Part shown: positions 1 to 11,337 of the stretch, piece after piece
Numbering within the stretch: the first letter of the stretch is position 1
Layout of the letters: each line of letters starts with the position of its first letter
NCBI GenBank assembly: GCA_018257865.1
Contig: JAEUBA010000049.1
Location: 177,905-241,904, forward strand
Direction of reading: 5' to 3'
Length of the DNA stretch: 64,000 nt
Source: Stereocaulon alpinum
Lineage: Eukaryota; Ascomycota; Lecanoromycetes; Lecanorales; Stereocaulaceae
Notes under the pieces: model-generated
Databases searched by the model: none
Told to the model about the DNA's origin: nothing
Seen by the model: the letters and a program-made list of their open reading frames with translations, nothing else
Program-made: the position numbers and the translations under genes

Positions 1-1061
1 TGAGGCGTGGTAGCCTAGTTCGAGCATCCAGCCGTTTGTGGGCGGGACCTATGAAAGCACATCAAGCGATCTGTTTTTTTCGGGAAGGGGGGAAGACGCA
101 CGGCAGCGAGCAAATCATTCATCTTGCCCACCATGTTGCCTGGGCCGGGCGGTACATGTTTTCCTGGCATGGCTGTTATTTTGATTGCTGGTTTTTTGCC
201 TTCTTTTTCCGTCTTGATGTCTACGAGTATGTCGGCGTAGAAATCGAGATCGTGCACTGCTGTGAATGCTTCGGATGCTTCTTTGGAGGTGGTGGAGGCG
301 AGATGTTGTTTTGCGTGGGGGGTTGTTATTATGGGGAGGTCGCGGCGGAGGGATGCTTCGACTTTTTGGTCGAAATGGTCGCTGCGTGAGATGAATATAC
401 GTGAAGACTTAGCTACGTGTTCCAATGGTAATGGATGGTGCTAGCATCACGCTGGAGAAAAATAATGAAAGCCGTAGTAGATGGGGGGATCAGCGGGAAG
501 GATTTGAGCAGATACGGTAGGGAAGACGCACGCGTGGTAGTGGGACAGACAAATTAGATCGATACGTGGGAGGTCGTGGAGGTCTATGGCTGGGTTTGTG
601 AGGCGGGTGCCGGTTACCTTGGGTAATTTCCTTTAGCACAGGCATGTTCCCAAAGGGAAGGAAACATTGAAGACTCGTACCCCAGGTCCAAGATGCACAT
701 GATCGCCCGCATGTAGGAAGTTCTAAAGTATGCTCTTAGATGAGAACCTATCAAGTGGAGGTAGAGAATCAAGGATGGTGGGTGGACTTACCGGATCAGT
801 CATCAGTCGGATACCTTCCCATTCCCTACTCAAATGTCAACATGCCCTTGTACAACAGTATCCTCCCAATATTGAGTAAGCAGCCTACAGTATGGTAGTA
901 GCAGTCCCAACAAACAACAAGCTTGCATTTTCTCCACCTGCGTTGCTGGGGTGGAGTTTCGTCTCCCTGGCATCTGGTAGACTCTCTGGGAGCTTTTTGC
1001 CGCTTGGAAGGTCCCTTGTCGGCGGTACCGAGGTGCTCGGGTCGATCGTGAGATGTTTCAT
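1..1061 (-). CDS. Metallo-beta-lactamase-fold hydrolase, 3' end cut by window edge
   Basis: Rebuilt from six exons on the minus strand: 1061-889, 825-792, 722-681, 617-532, 381-102 and 48-1 (continuing off the left edge). All junctions are GT..AG and the phases join, giving 221 residues so far. The metal-binding signature is split by an intron: SHYHA ends exon 4 and DHFD starts exon 5, restoring the HxHxDH motif of the MBL superfamily. Before it lie FVGTATTIL, EWEGIRLMTDP and TRLTNPAIDL; after it come SLRRDLPIITTPHA and the conserved MPGKHVPPGP. The layout resembles fungal UPF0173/Lactamase_B-type cytosolic proteins of about 350-390 residues, so the C-terminal third lies outside the window. 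The substrate cannot be told. The start at 1061 (MKHLTID) is my choice; an in-frame ATG lies further upstream at 1271. Two exons are only 34 and 42 nt long. Confidence 0.85.
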
Positions 1062-1999
1062 TGTTCTGTTGGTATTTTCTATGTGTTGATGGGCTGTTTG
1101 ATTGAACTCCGTTGCTGACTTGCTGTTGCAGTGTTTGGGAGTGTTCTCTGGTATGCGGTCATCGCGATGACGACAGAGGGGTGCGCTGGATCCCTGCTCG
1201 AATCCACAATCTGCTGTGGTTGAGAAGGCTACTTGAATGCAATCGGACAGTGGGTACCTTCCATCTCTCACATGAAATTCTGCTTGTTCATTGCGAAAGC
1301 AAAATTTGAGGCCTTCTTCTCATCACTTTGGCTATATTTTGTGGACCGTAACAGTTGATACCTAGGACCCAGAAGTCCGAACAAAACTGAAATCCACACA
1401 ATGTAAAATACATGTAAAGCAGTACCTATATGAAACCGAAACCGCAAACTCCATTATCATTAGCCATAATCGCATCTCAATTCATCGTCCATGGCACGTA
1501 AAAGGCACTTGATCACCCTACCCAACGTTGATGCCCGCTGCGAAAGGGCCGCAAAACGTGAAAGTGACCGCCCAAAGACCCGAGCAAGGAATTGCCATTG
1601 TGAGAAATACTTAAGAGCCGCCAGTGCTGAAGGATAAAGCGAGCATTCCCATGTGTCTCCTTGAGCCCGCTGCGCCCTGTATGCATTGAAACTTCTTTGT
1701 CAGTCATATTCAACGTGCTCCACCGATCTCCAAGCACTGAGAAACCATATGCTAAAGTGGGCTTCAATCGCCATGCAAACGAAAACATAGGCCCGCCAAT
1801 GCTATCGCTATCATGAACCCGGACATCTGAGAAGAGGTCTCGATGTCGTCGAAAATAGTAACTAACTCGCTGATGCTAGAAGACTGAAGCCAGCCCATGT
1901 ATGTCTCTCACGGCGTCCTTTCCCCGTTTGTACATGTATATCATCATGTTCATACCTCAGGTACTGTTTTACCCTGAGGTGCTGATGTCCCTTTGCAGA
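1062..1999. other. Intergenic region, no supported gene
   Basis: This stretch holds the presumed promoter of the metallo-beta-lactamase gene and the 3' flank of the kinase gene, both on the minus strand. A 91-codon minus-strand frame (1513-1788) has no recognisable motif and is not called. I see no RNA gene or repeat. Confidence 0.5.
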
Positions 2000-4804
2000 T
2001 CACGCCGTCCAAGGTTCACCTGTGATACCCTCAGGACTTTGCTGTTCTGCCGTTGTTTTTTCCTGTGTAGGATGCTCAGTGGAAGGTGCATTTGTGGTAC
2101 CCTCCACACTTTGCTGTTCAGGTCTATATTCTTCGCCCAGGGGCTGTGTTTCGCATTGGGAAACTGCCTCTGGGCCTTTATGCTCGCTCTCTGGGATTTC
2201 TATTACGCGTTGCGAAGTGTTGTTGCCGTCATCATACTCAGTCCGCAAGTCCTCCAGTAAGGACTGAGAAGCGTTCTTTTCATCTTGGTGCTCAACATCT
2301 AAATCATCTGTGATACGTTGAGGTGGACTGCCGCCGCCGCCGCCGCCGAACTGCTGGCCAATTTCCAAAGCCTCGTGCCCACCAATGCCCGCCAAAAGAG
2401 GATGATGACTCTCGGACTTGTCTAAGTCGTCAGGGTCCATATCCGCGAGTCCTGAGTCGACATGTTCGACCTCTTGTCTCCACTGTTCAACATTCTTCCC
2501 TCTACGCGCGTGGGGAACATTAGGGAAGTCGTTAAAGGACTCAAGAGTATCCCTGTGGATGAGGTAAGGATTACCATCCATGTTGATTTCTTGCCATCCA
2601 CCATCGCCAGTCGGTGATATTGGAATGACCTGCGCTTCATCCTCATCTGCGTCGTCGTTGTCATCATCACGACGTGGAATGAATTCCGCAGAGCGATTTG
2701 AAAAGGACAATTGCTTCATAGGAGGTAATATTCCACTTCGACTGATGCGCAAAGCAGGAGATCCATCTTGGGGGAACCCTAGAGTGCCCGATCTGACAGG
2801 TGAGTATCGCCTCCCACGGAACCCTTCCTCGTCAGTGTCTTGACTCCTCCCTTGGCGGCTGTTGCGTGCTTCGTAATCTGCGAGAGGGACAAGATGCGCC
2901 CCGTTTGTAGGATGGTACCGCTTTTGTCTGTCTTGAGATATTGTGCCTATGAGATCGGCGTCTTCGGATCTAATCTTGTCGCGTTGATCAAGATCAGGGC
3001 TCCCGGGGTTCTCATTGGCTGACAAAGGAGACATATCCTGGCGTCGGAGGTCGGAAAACAAAGCTGGTGCACTGAACATGGCGAGAAGATCTTTGGCTGC
3101 GAACCTTTGCTTTGGCTTCTCACTAAGGCATATACCCGTCAGATGTCGAAAATACTGCGGGATTTCAGTATCCGCCTGGTCTAATCTCAAGGGCCGTTTC
3201 GCTCGCTCTGGCTCATCTTGCTCCATTGCCAGGGCCCACAAAACCATCCCTAATTGATACAGGTCGGATTTCACGCCGATATACATCGAGAGTCGTTGGC
3301 CGCTTTCAACAAGGGGTACCATTTCAGGCGATTCCCATCCAACTGGGCAGCCTCTGCGATTAATGTCAATGATCTGTGCTTGGTCATTCTCGTCAACTAC
3401 GATGTTAGACAATGTAAAGTCTCCTTGTACAAAGCCACCCTCGTGTAGGTTAGAAAGTCCCTGAATTATCTGCTTGGCCCATCGTTCTCTCCTTGCCCAT
3501 GGCACCGGCGGTATGTGACCCTCTTTACTGTCATAGAGGATGTCAACAAGAGCGCCATGCTCTGCATAGCCGAGTAGAAGTCCCTTGATCAAATTCTCTT
3601 CATTGTCAATCACAAGTCCTTTAAGTTGTATCACGTTCTTGGAGCCTATGAGCTCGCTGAGCGCATTAACTTCGTACAAGAATTCGTCGACGCTGTCAGG
3701 TCCAGGTATCTCTTTTTTTATCCATGTGTGGCCGCCGACATTGACCCTGTAGACAAAACCTGACATATGCTCATCGAAGTGTAGCTCTTTTTCTTTATAC
3801 CTAGGGACGTGGCTGAGATGGCTCACTAGATGTTTGGGCGGGTAGGGTATGATCTCATTTACATCTTCGGTGACGTGGACATGTAATCTGTCATCTTTCG
3901 TCTCTAGCTTCAAATTGGTGACCGTATCATAAAATTGGATATCCGGTAACGACATGCGTATCGACTCGTAGATCCGAGCACTTTTATCCTTTTGGTAGTT
4001 TAGATTTTGCAGATCGAACTCTAGAGAGTGAAGTGGGGCGTTGCGATAGTCACAGGAAACTGTTACGCGTCTCCAACGATCGGGCGTTTCAGCGTAGGTA
4101 AGGAAGAATTTCTCTCGCGGGGATTTGTCCCGAAAGTGCATGCTGAGATTCAATATCCATTTCTTCTTCAGCTCTTCCATCAATTCTTCATCAAGGGCGT
4201 CGTCGTCCAAGGAACCTTCCGATATCGCGGTATCGCCGTCTGGGTGGGAATCGGGATCTTGAGGCGGAGGATGAGGAGGAGGTGGAGGTGGTATCTGCTC
4301 TTGATCCTTTTGTGTTGTTGTAAGCTCTCTCACCGCGGTCTGGTCAATGCGTCCGTCAATCGATTGATATGCATGTTGGAAGTCTGGAGGTACTGAGGTG
4401 TCCCTGTACTTGAAACGTGGTGGCTCTGGCGCGGCACTCAATGCCCTTTGGCGGACCTTTGAGAGAGATCTGCGTTCTGTTTCGACAGGTTGGAGGTTTT
4501 TCCTTTGCTCGTCCTCTTGTCTTCTGAATGTCTGTGACCGCGGTATCCCGACCAGGCCTTTCCGCGAGAGTCGTCGACCTAGACCGAGGCCTGGTCTCTC
4601 CGACTTGACAGGCGTTTGCGGAGGAGTCTGTGCCTTTTTGGGATCTGGACATGGTGTCTGTTCCTCACTTTTCCGCCACCTACTGAAGCCAAAGAGATCT
4701 CTCAACCTCCTCTTCTGCTCGCTCTTTTCGAGTTGGGTTTCGTTCTCGGCATCGAAGGACGCGGCAGGTGAGGAGAGCTCTGCCATTGGCACGGCGATGG
4801 GCAT
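2000..4804 (-). CDS. Protein kinase-like protein with divergent catalytic motifs
   Basis: Single-exon gene of about 934 residues from the ATG at 4804; a second candidate ATG at 4786 begins MAELSSP. The frame stays open further upstream but only from a GTG. The N-terminal ~200 residues are basic and Ser/Pro-rich with a polyproline run near residue 170. A middle domain of unknown type (about 215-345) precedes a protein kinase-like fold (about 350-620). Recognisable pieces are a candidate VAIK lysine in TWIKKEI, a catalytic loop reading VQGDFTLSN (Asp and Asn kept, the His-Arg of HRD lost), a DFG position reading DIN, and an APE-like SPEMVP. The long acidic C-terminal tail is disordered and rich in Glu, Asp and Gln. 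Conserved Asp and Asn leave activity possible, but the altered DFG makes a pseudokinase plausible. Substrate and pathway cannot be inferred. Confidence 0.85.
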   Translation of the reverse strand: MPIAVPMAELSSPAASFDAENETQLEKSEQKRRLRDLFGFSRWRKSEEQTPCPDPKKAQTPPQTPVKSERPGLGLGRRLSRKGLVGIPRSQTFRRQEDEQRKNLQPVETERRSLSKVRQRALSAAPEPPRFKYRDTSVPPDFQHAYQSIDGRIDQTAVRELTTTQKDQEQIPPPPPPHPPPQDPDSHPDGDTAISEGSLDDDALDEELMEELKKKWILNLSMHFRDKSPREKFFLTYAETPDRWRRVTVSCDYRNAPLHSLEFDLQNLNYQKDKSARIYESIRMSLPDIQFYDTVTNLKLETKDDRLHVHVTEDVNEIIPYPPKHLVSHLSHVPRYKEKELHFDEHMSGFVYRVNVGGHTWIKKEIPGPDSVDEFLYEVNALSELIGSKNVIQLKGLVIDNEENLIKGLLLGYAEHGALVDILYDSKEGHIPPVPWARRERWAKQIIQGLSNLHEGGFVQGDFTLSNIVVDENDQAQIIDINRRGCPVGWESPEMVPLVESGQRLSMYIGVKSDLYQLGMVLWALAMEQDEPERAKRPLRLDQADTEIPQYFRHLTGICLSEKPKQRFAAKDLLAMFSAPALFSDLRRQDMSPLSANENPGSPDLDQRDKIRSEDADLIGTISQDRQKRYHPTNGAHLVPLADYEARNSRQGRSQDTDEEGFRGRRYSPVRSGTLGFPQDGSPALRISRSGILPPMKQLSFSNRSAEFIPRRDDDNDDADEDEAQVIPISPTGDGGWQEINMDGNPYLIHRDTLESFNDFPNVPHARRGKNVEQWRQEVEHVDSGLADMDPDDLDKSESHHPLLAGIGGHEALEIGQQFGGGGGGSPPQRITDDLDVEHQDEKNASQSLLEDLRTEYDDGNNTSQRVIEIPESEHKGPEAVSQCETQPLGEEYRPEQQSVEGTTNAPSTEHPTQEKTTAEQQSPEGITGEPWTA

Positions 4805-6906
4805 GAGGAATAGATGGAGGATGAAAGTATTAGGTCGCCAACCGAAGTCGATTGGGACGGCTGCGAGCTCCACATATGTATCTTTGGTTTTGGTTGGGAC
4901 GGCCTCGGTAGAATCATTGAGTGAGCGTGAAGCGGTAGAGAGGCATGAATGGGTTTAAGGAAGCTGTAGTTGTAACGCGTAGATGCCAATTGGGAGCCTT
5001 GACGTTGTGGGTTTGTTGTTCCTAGCGCGAGAAGGATGCGTGCATAAATGATAAGGGGCTGAAGAGCAAGGCTGTCCGAAAGGATTCCTGGTAATGGTCC
5101 GGTGAGGTCAAAGCAGTTTAAAGCCTAAAAATGCAGAGCTGCCCGAACCCGCCCGTATTATTGCACCCTTGCACCGGAAGGTATACCCGCCGCGCGAAAC
5201 GAAAGGCTCCTGACTGAGGTGGACGTTAACTTGGAACTTAGGCGAGGCACTGATTAGGCACTTGCTTCACAACCGAGATACCTTAGAACTACCTTTAAAC
5301 AACTTTACCTACAGATTTACAATATTGATTCTTCTTTCAACAGTCGAAGGCATTCATCCCTTTTCTTTTCTTCACTTTCATCTCAAGCACAGCTCCGGCA
5401 TCGGTCTCACTCTTCACACCGCTTCGGATCAAATCAACTTGAGTCAGCCCGAGCGTCGTGTCATCTACTGTAACCCTATCGTAGTCCTAGTCTGCGCGCA
5501 ATTGACACCAGAAATCGCTCTTAGAGCACTTCGAAGCGGCAAACTTTCCTCACAAATCCGAGACATGCTCTTCTCTCCATGCGTGATCTCATCAGAGATC
5601 TCAAAATATCTTGCTGCATTCACGCTGTTGCCACATTATAGCCCCACTGGTCAATCTGATCCCAGGTTGGGCATACAGAGTCGAAGCTATATTTGGGGCG
5701 CCGCTATCACCATCCTGCATGCCACTAGAGGATGCCATTGATTGACTTTATTGTGTGACGTGTCAATACTTAAACCCTAACACTCCCAATTGGTTGCTCC
5801 ACTGTTACTTCTGTCACTGTTTGCACCTCGCCTTTGTTTGGGATCGAGTCACGAGCGTCCCATTCACCCTTTAACATGCTTCGTCCCATGTGCTATGAGC
5901 CGTGCTGACTTGGCGGCCCGCTGCCAGTCTTGCAGCGACGACACTCGTGGATTGACTCAATCACGTTGGGCTGGTCCCAGGGATTCGTCAGGCTATCACC
6001 ATGACGATGTCGGCAAAGTCTAGTAGGGCTTATGGAGAGACTGTCGAGAGAGAAACCGGGTAATAATAAATGGCAACGGTGAAGCGAGCGGGAACAAGTT
6101 CTCGATGACCTATGACATCCGCATTCTGATAAACGTCGGTAGCTGCACTCTTGAGCTTTCCCGCTGCATGGTTCTTACATCACGAACTCTGGATCTACGC
6201 GTGCCGAGTGGCTGCACATCCATCAATCATTGGGAAGCCGTGCTACGGTTGACAGGATTACAGGAGTTCTGTGTCACTGTGCCAGTGAACTTTACCTTCA
6301 TACAGTAAGCAGCCATGGTGGTGCCTATGTTGGGTTTGACAGAATCCCATGCTCTTAATACTAGTTTTGTTGCAAATACTGTGTTGATACCCAACGCGGT
6401 TTCAGCTTGGTGGTGCTACTGACATTATGGGACAGCACATGTCATTCCTCCATTATGAAGCCTATGTATCCATTGGAAGCCGATGTACCTATTAGTCTGT
6501 TCAGTAAGGGCTAGGTCGTTATCGGAGGCCGGTTTCGGCGCAATGAGCCATGCTGCAGTGTAGTCGCCAATAGACCGAAGAGCCTCGTAATCGATAACCG
6601 AGACACAGTCACGCCTGAACGAATAAGGTTGGTAAAGATGAAGCTGGCCCAAGGCTCCGCCAGGGTCATACAAGGCTCGTGTCGCTTGTATCATGGCCAT
6701 CTATTTATGTACATCAATGCCAGGAGTGGAGTGACGAATGCCTCACTCCAATGCTCCCGAACCCCACACTCCCACCACTCCTAACCCGGGTCTACCGATG
6801 TTTACCCAATGCAGATGCTGCCCAACACCAATTCAATGCCAATGAAACTGCAAAGTACGATTCTTGAAAGACTCCGATGACAATGCTCGCACACACTCTA
6901 TACCCA
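4805..6906. other. Long intergenic region, no supported gene
   Basis: About 2.1 kb between the kinase promoter and the 3' end of the Lon gene. The longest plus-strand frame (5262-5741, 159 codons) starts only from TTG and shows no domain. A 91-codon minus-strand frame with an ATG is listed separately. I see no tRNA, rRNA or repeat. Confidence 0.5.
6425..6700 (-). CDS. Doubtful small ORF
   Basis: A 91-codon frame with an ATG start (MAMIQATRAL...) and a balanced amino-acid composition, including several Trp and Tyr. I recognise no family and saw no convincing neighbouring exon. It lies downstream of the Lon gene on the same strand. It could be a small protein, an exon of an unrecognised gene, or chance; RNA evidence would decide. 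Confidence 0.2.
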   Translation of the reverse strand: MAMIQATRALYDPGGALGQLHLYQPYSFRRDCVSVIDYEALRSIGDYTAAWLIAPKPASDNDLALTEQTNRYIGFQWIHRLHNGGMTCAVP

Positions 6907-9900
6907 TTAGTCCGCTTCGTGCTCTTCAGCTTGCTTATCATGCTTCATTGATTGGGGTGGCCAATGATCAGGCTTCTTTAATTGGGCTTTCCATATGTTA
7001 TTAGCGTGTTCGGCGTCGATGTTAGGGAAGACGAGATCGAAGACATCGGAATACCAGCTGGCCGCGTGCCCATCGATACCCTCTTTAATATTCTGAGAGT
7101 GGGTGTTAGCGCTTGCCCCCACAAGAACAGACGAGTAAGGAGCTTGAACTCACTTCAGGCAACTCCAGCCAGTCCGAGGTGTTATCAGCCGGAAAAATAA
7201 TCGTTTTTGCGCCAGCACGCCGAGCAGCCACAGTCTTTTCTCTCAATCCACCGATTCGTAAAACTTTGCCCGTAACAGTTAACTCTCCAGTCATCGCTAT
7301 AGTAGGATCTAAAGGCTTGTCCAAAGCAAGCGATAGTAGCGATGTCGCCATCGTAATGCCAGCTGATGGGCCGTCCTTTTGAACAGCACCTTCTGGACAG
7401 TGAAGATGTACCCTAGCTTTTTCAAAGAATTGGTTCTCTGGGAACAACCTCGCCACGACTGATTTAGCAAAAGAATAAGCTATCCACGCCGATTCTCTCA
7501 TTACATTCTTCAGATTTCCCGTCCTTTCCAGACCAGGCCGAGATAGGTGGTTGAGCGCGTTCTCTAAGATGGACTCAACATATAGGGCAGCACCGCCCAT
7601 GCTAGTCCACGCAAGGCCCATTGCTACACCGGGAGGTGTTGTCTCGTACAAGCGATCTGAAGTGAAAACTGGGGGCCCGACATAGTCTTTGAGGTTGTTG
7701 CAGTCAATGCTAACGTGTACGCCGTCAGGCACCTTCAAACCGTGTCGCGGTGTAGCCGTCGTTTCCTTCTCGATGGCCTCTGGTGTCTCCTTGACATCCA
7801 ATTCATTCTTCCTCGATTCTTCCTGAGCGGCTTTACCTTCCACCGTCAGTGCTTTGTCCTCGGAGAACACCTCCTCTCCAAGGTCCCGAATGATGTTCAA
7901 GGCAGACTTGCGATAGACCTTCTCAATCTGCTTTTTCAAGTTCCGAACTCCGCTCTCGCGACAATACTTATTGATGAGTTCCTCAATTGCATCTTTGTTC
8001 AAAGCCACATCCACATCCTTGAGACCACTCATTTCTTTAGCAGCAGGTGCCAGGAACCTTTCAGCGATCGCCATCTTCTCATCGGCCACATAACCGGAAA
8101 GCTGTATCAGCTCCATCCGGTCGAGCAAAGGCCGCGGTATCGTGTCAGTCATGTTGGCGGTACACACGAAGAGGACTTTGGAAAGATCGACGGGTACATC
8201 CATATAATGATCGAGGAATGAGTTGTTCTGTTCCGGGTCCAGCAACTCTAGCAAGGCTGAGGAAGGGTCGCCCTGGTGGCCTCTTCCTATTTTGTCAACC
8301 TCGTCGATCAGGATGAGAGGATTCTCCGTCTGGCATTTCTTGAGTGCTTGAATGATGCGTCCCGGGAGTGCTCCGACATACGTCCGCCGGTGACCCTTGA
8401 TCTCAGCCACGTCCGTCAACCCTCCCACGCTGAACCGGTAGTACTGCCGATTCAGCGCTCGGGCGATAGATTTCCCTATACTGGTTTTTCCAACACCAGG
8501 AGGTCCCACGAAGCATAGAATCTTACCTTCAACGGTACCTCTTAGCTTTCCAACTGCAATAAATTCCAGGATGCGATCCTTGACGTCCTTTAAACCGTGG
8601 TGGTCTTCGTCTAGCACTGTCATCGCATTTTGGATCCCAAAGTTTTCAGCACTCTGCTGGCCCCATGGTATCTGTGTAAGCCAATCTAGATAGTTCCTTG
8701 TGACGTTGAACTCCGAGGCCGCAGGTTCAAGATGGGCTAGTTTACTCAACTCTTCCTCAAACGTCTTTTTGACGGCTTCTGGCATCGCCAACTTGTTGGC
8801 TTTCTCCCTGAACTTTTCGACCAGCTTATCTTTTCCGTCAGACTCGATGCCCAGCTCTCTGCGGATGCCTTTCATCTGTTCCATTAGCCAGTACTCCCTT
8901 TGCCGCTTTTGGATTTTATTTTCGACATCTTTCGATATCTTGCTTTGCAATTGCGCGTTCATCAACTCTTTCTTCAAAACCATCAACGCCTTTGTCAGTC
9001 GCTCCTCTATATTCATGGTCTCTAGCACATCTTGTAACTCTCTGATCTCACCAGTCGACACCGCCGCTGCAAAATCTGCCAGTTTCGCTGGTTCCTCATG
9101 AACGTTACCGGCCGACTGAGTCAACGTAAAAGTTGAGATTTGATCTCTAAAAAGATGGTTGAGTTGCGCCACCTCTCTAAAGACACTGACGATTTCGCTT
9201 GTGACAGCTCTTATAACGGGGCTCTTTTTATCATACTTTTCTTCAATTAGATTATCAACGTCAACCAAGCTGATGGGATAATCGCGGAGGAAGGCAGTTG
9301 GCTCGTAGGGTTGAACGCCTGTGGGAGAAGTGCTGGATTCTTCGAAGCTTGCTACCACATCACCCGACTTCTCTGTCGCACCTTGGTCTCTGGGTAGCTC
9401 TTGCTCTGGTTCAGTGACATCAATGGTGACAGGAGCATTCTGACTGCTCGCGGGTTTTGGCGGGATTAGTTTAGATATCTTAATCCTTCGATGTGGGTAC
9501 AGTACGACCGTAATGCTGTCGGGTTCGCCACTGACAGGGAAAGCACTCGTGATTTGCGCAAATACCCCAACTTCATGCACATCGTCCGGGCTTTCTATGA
9601 TGTCCTTGTCCGCGTTCTCATCCTTGAAGAGGAAAGCTCCAACGTAGGGCTGGCCACGTCGCATCATTTCCTGAATGGCGGCTATGACATGTTTGTCGCG
9701 GACAGTAATGGCCTTGTAGAAGCCAGGGAACAGTGGTCGCTTAGCGATAGGAATGGCCATGACCTGGGGGTAGACTTCCGGCACAACGGGTTTCTGTATT
9801 GCCTTCTCAGTAGAGGTCTTCTTGCCTCCTTTTCGGCCGCCATCCCCGCTACCAGAGCCAGATTCGCCACCACTTCCTGAACTGCTGCTGCCTTTGATAT

Positions 9901-10270
9901 CGCCCGCTGTTGTGCCCGGTGCCGCTGTTGAGTCTGATGCTCGCTTGGCTTCTAGTGATACCTCAACATTGCCCTCCTCTTTCTCTGCGTCCTTCCGCTC
10001 ATCCGTCTGATGTTCTGGATCATCCTTGACGGGTATAGGTTCGGGAACATCGTTAGCTGCACGCTCTTTTCTCCATTGCAGTGATGAGGTGAAGGGGCGG
10101 ATTTGGACCGAATAGTACGTAGATTGGTCGAAGTTTGAGAGTGTTCGGTGGCGGTAAGAAGGCTGCAGTACACTCGTAGAGTACGTGGCAGAAACTATGC
10201 GGTATCTGAGAGCACTATTGCGCGTACTTCGAAGAGCAGTCCTCCATGGCAGCATTTGACCACTGACCAT
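6907..10270 (-). CDS. PIM1: Mitochondrial Lon protease (PIM1 homologue)
   Basis: ATP-dependent serine protease of the mitochondrial matrix that degrades misfolded and oxidised proteins. Two exons, 10270-7154 and 7092-6907, separated by a 61-nt intron (7093-7153) with a GCTAAC branch site; the spliced protein has 1,100 residues, close to the ~1,130 of yeast Pim1. Domains in order: a basic, Ser/Arg-rich mitochondrial presequence; a Gly/Ser-rich linker (about 120-150); the LON substrate-binding domain starting near residue 168 (MAIPIAKRPLFPGF); the AAA+ module with Walker A GPPGVGKT (589-596) and Walker B LILIDEVDK (652-660); and the S16 protease domain with catalytic Ser969 in KDGPSAG and Lys1002 in TGKVLRIGG. 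All key residues are present. The second exon completes the C-terminus after WLELPE. An acidic insertion near 805-840 is typical of fungal Lon. Confidence 0.97.
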
Positions 10271-11337
10271 ACTCTCTGTGACGGGGGATATCGTATGGTC
10301 GATGAGTCGTAGTCAGCTCCTCTGAGACTAGGTATACAGAATGAGTTAAATTATCAGAACACCTGCCAGCGTAAGAACAGTCTCCCGAGGAAATGAAGTG
10401 GCGATTAAGAGTATCAATGTCTTGCAAATCCAAAACTCAATATCATGATGATGACCGAGGACAGGTGCGCTACGGCCAATTGTTCTTCCTTTGCCGACGC
10501 TGCAGCTCTCCGCCACCACCAGCGTGCGCCACCTAGGTAGGCGTCACAAGAAGTCACAACTATGATGAGGAGAAAACTCAGGGGTCCAGTGCTGCATTTG
10601 AGATTCAAATCGCTGGGCTTGTTACCATCCTTGTACACGGAACATTGGCCTTACCAGCGCCTAACACTGCCAGTTTTTCTGACGGATAGCCTGCCACACC
10701 ATCTCCTCGGGCATACACTTCACTTTTGCTTCTCATGAAATCAAAAGCCGGATGTACCCGTTGTTGATGACTGTCCAAGCTGCGGACTAGCAATCTGGAC
10801 GTTTATTTGGGAGCTTGGCACATGTTCGCCCGCCCTTGACGGACAAGCATCGCAAATGCTCACCCAGTCATGTTGCCCAACGATTTCGCTTGCAGCCGTC
10901 CCTGTAATAATATCGCAAAGAGAGGAGGGTTTCCTGCAATTTGATCAGTTTTCCCGCACAGTGTTCATATTCTACACGCCGAAGGGTATTTGATTATGAT
11001 GTTCAATTGCCGTTCGCTACGGTAAGAGCCCAAAAAAACATCTACTAACTTCAATTGAGGGTTGTCTGGCCTTGGAATTCTCTGTACAATCTCACAATGA
11101 AGACTGTCTCATATCCGATGGAAGCTATACTCCTCGCTCCTGCCAATGTTTACCATGAGATGCGAGCTTTTCTGATCTTTGTATTCTTGCTCTTTCCTTT
11201 GGCAATTGTGATCAACGTAGCTCAAACTCTCGAATCTTGTCTGTCACAGCGTCTCCTATCTCCCTTGATCCTACGAATACTATAACCCCAGTATGTAAAT
11301 ATGAAGCATCAGTGTTACTACCGCTAGGTCATACAGC
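10271..11337. promoter_or_regulatory. Divergent promoter region
   Basis: About 1.07 kb between two genes transcribed away from each other (Lon to the left, the 11338 gene to the right), so it should contain both promoters. Just before the ATG at 11338, a GTATGT at 11291 and an AG at 11336-11337 could frame a 5'-UTR intron; this is a guess from splice-site shape only. No gene is supported here. Confidence 0.4.

Noticed and set aside
885..1271. A 128-codon minus-strand frame as a separate gene
   Set aside because: Its last part (FVGTATTIL) joins in phase to the following exons of the metallo-beta-lactamase gene, so it is that gene's first exon plus upstream sequence.
5262..5741. 159-codon plus-strand frame
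   Set aside because: It starts only from TTG, has no domain, and no splice partner was found.
7715..8221. 168-codon plus-strand frame inside the Lon gene
   Set aside because: Antisense shadow of the AAA+ domain of Lon.
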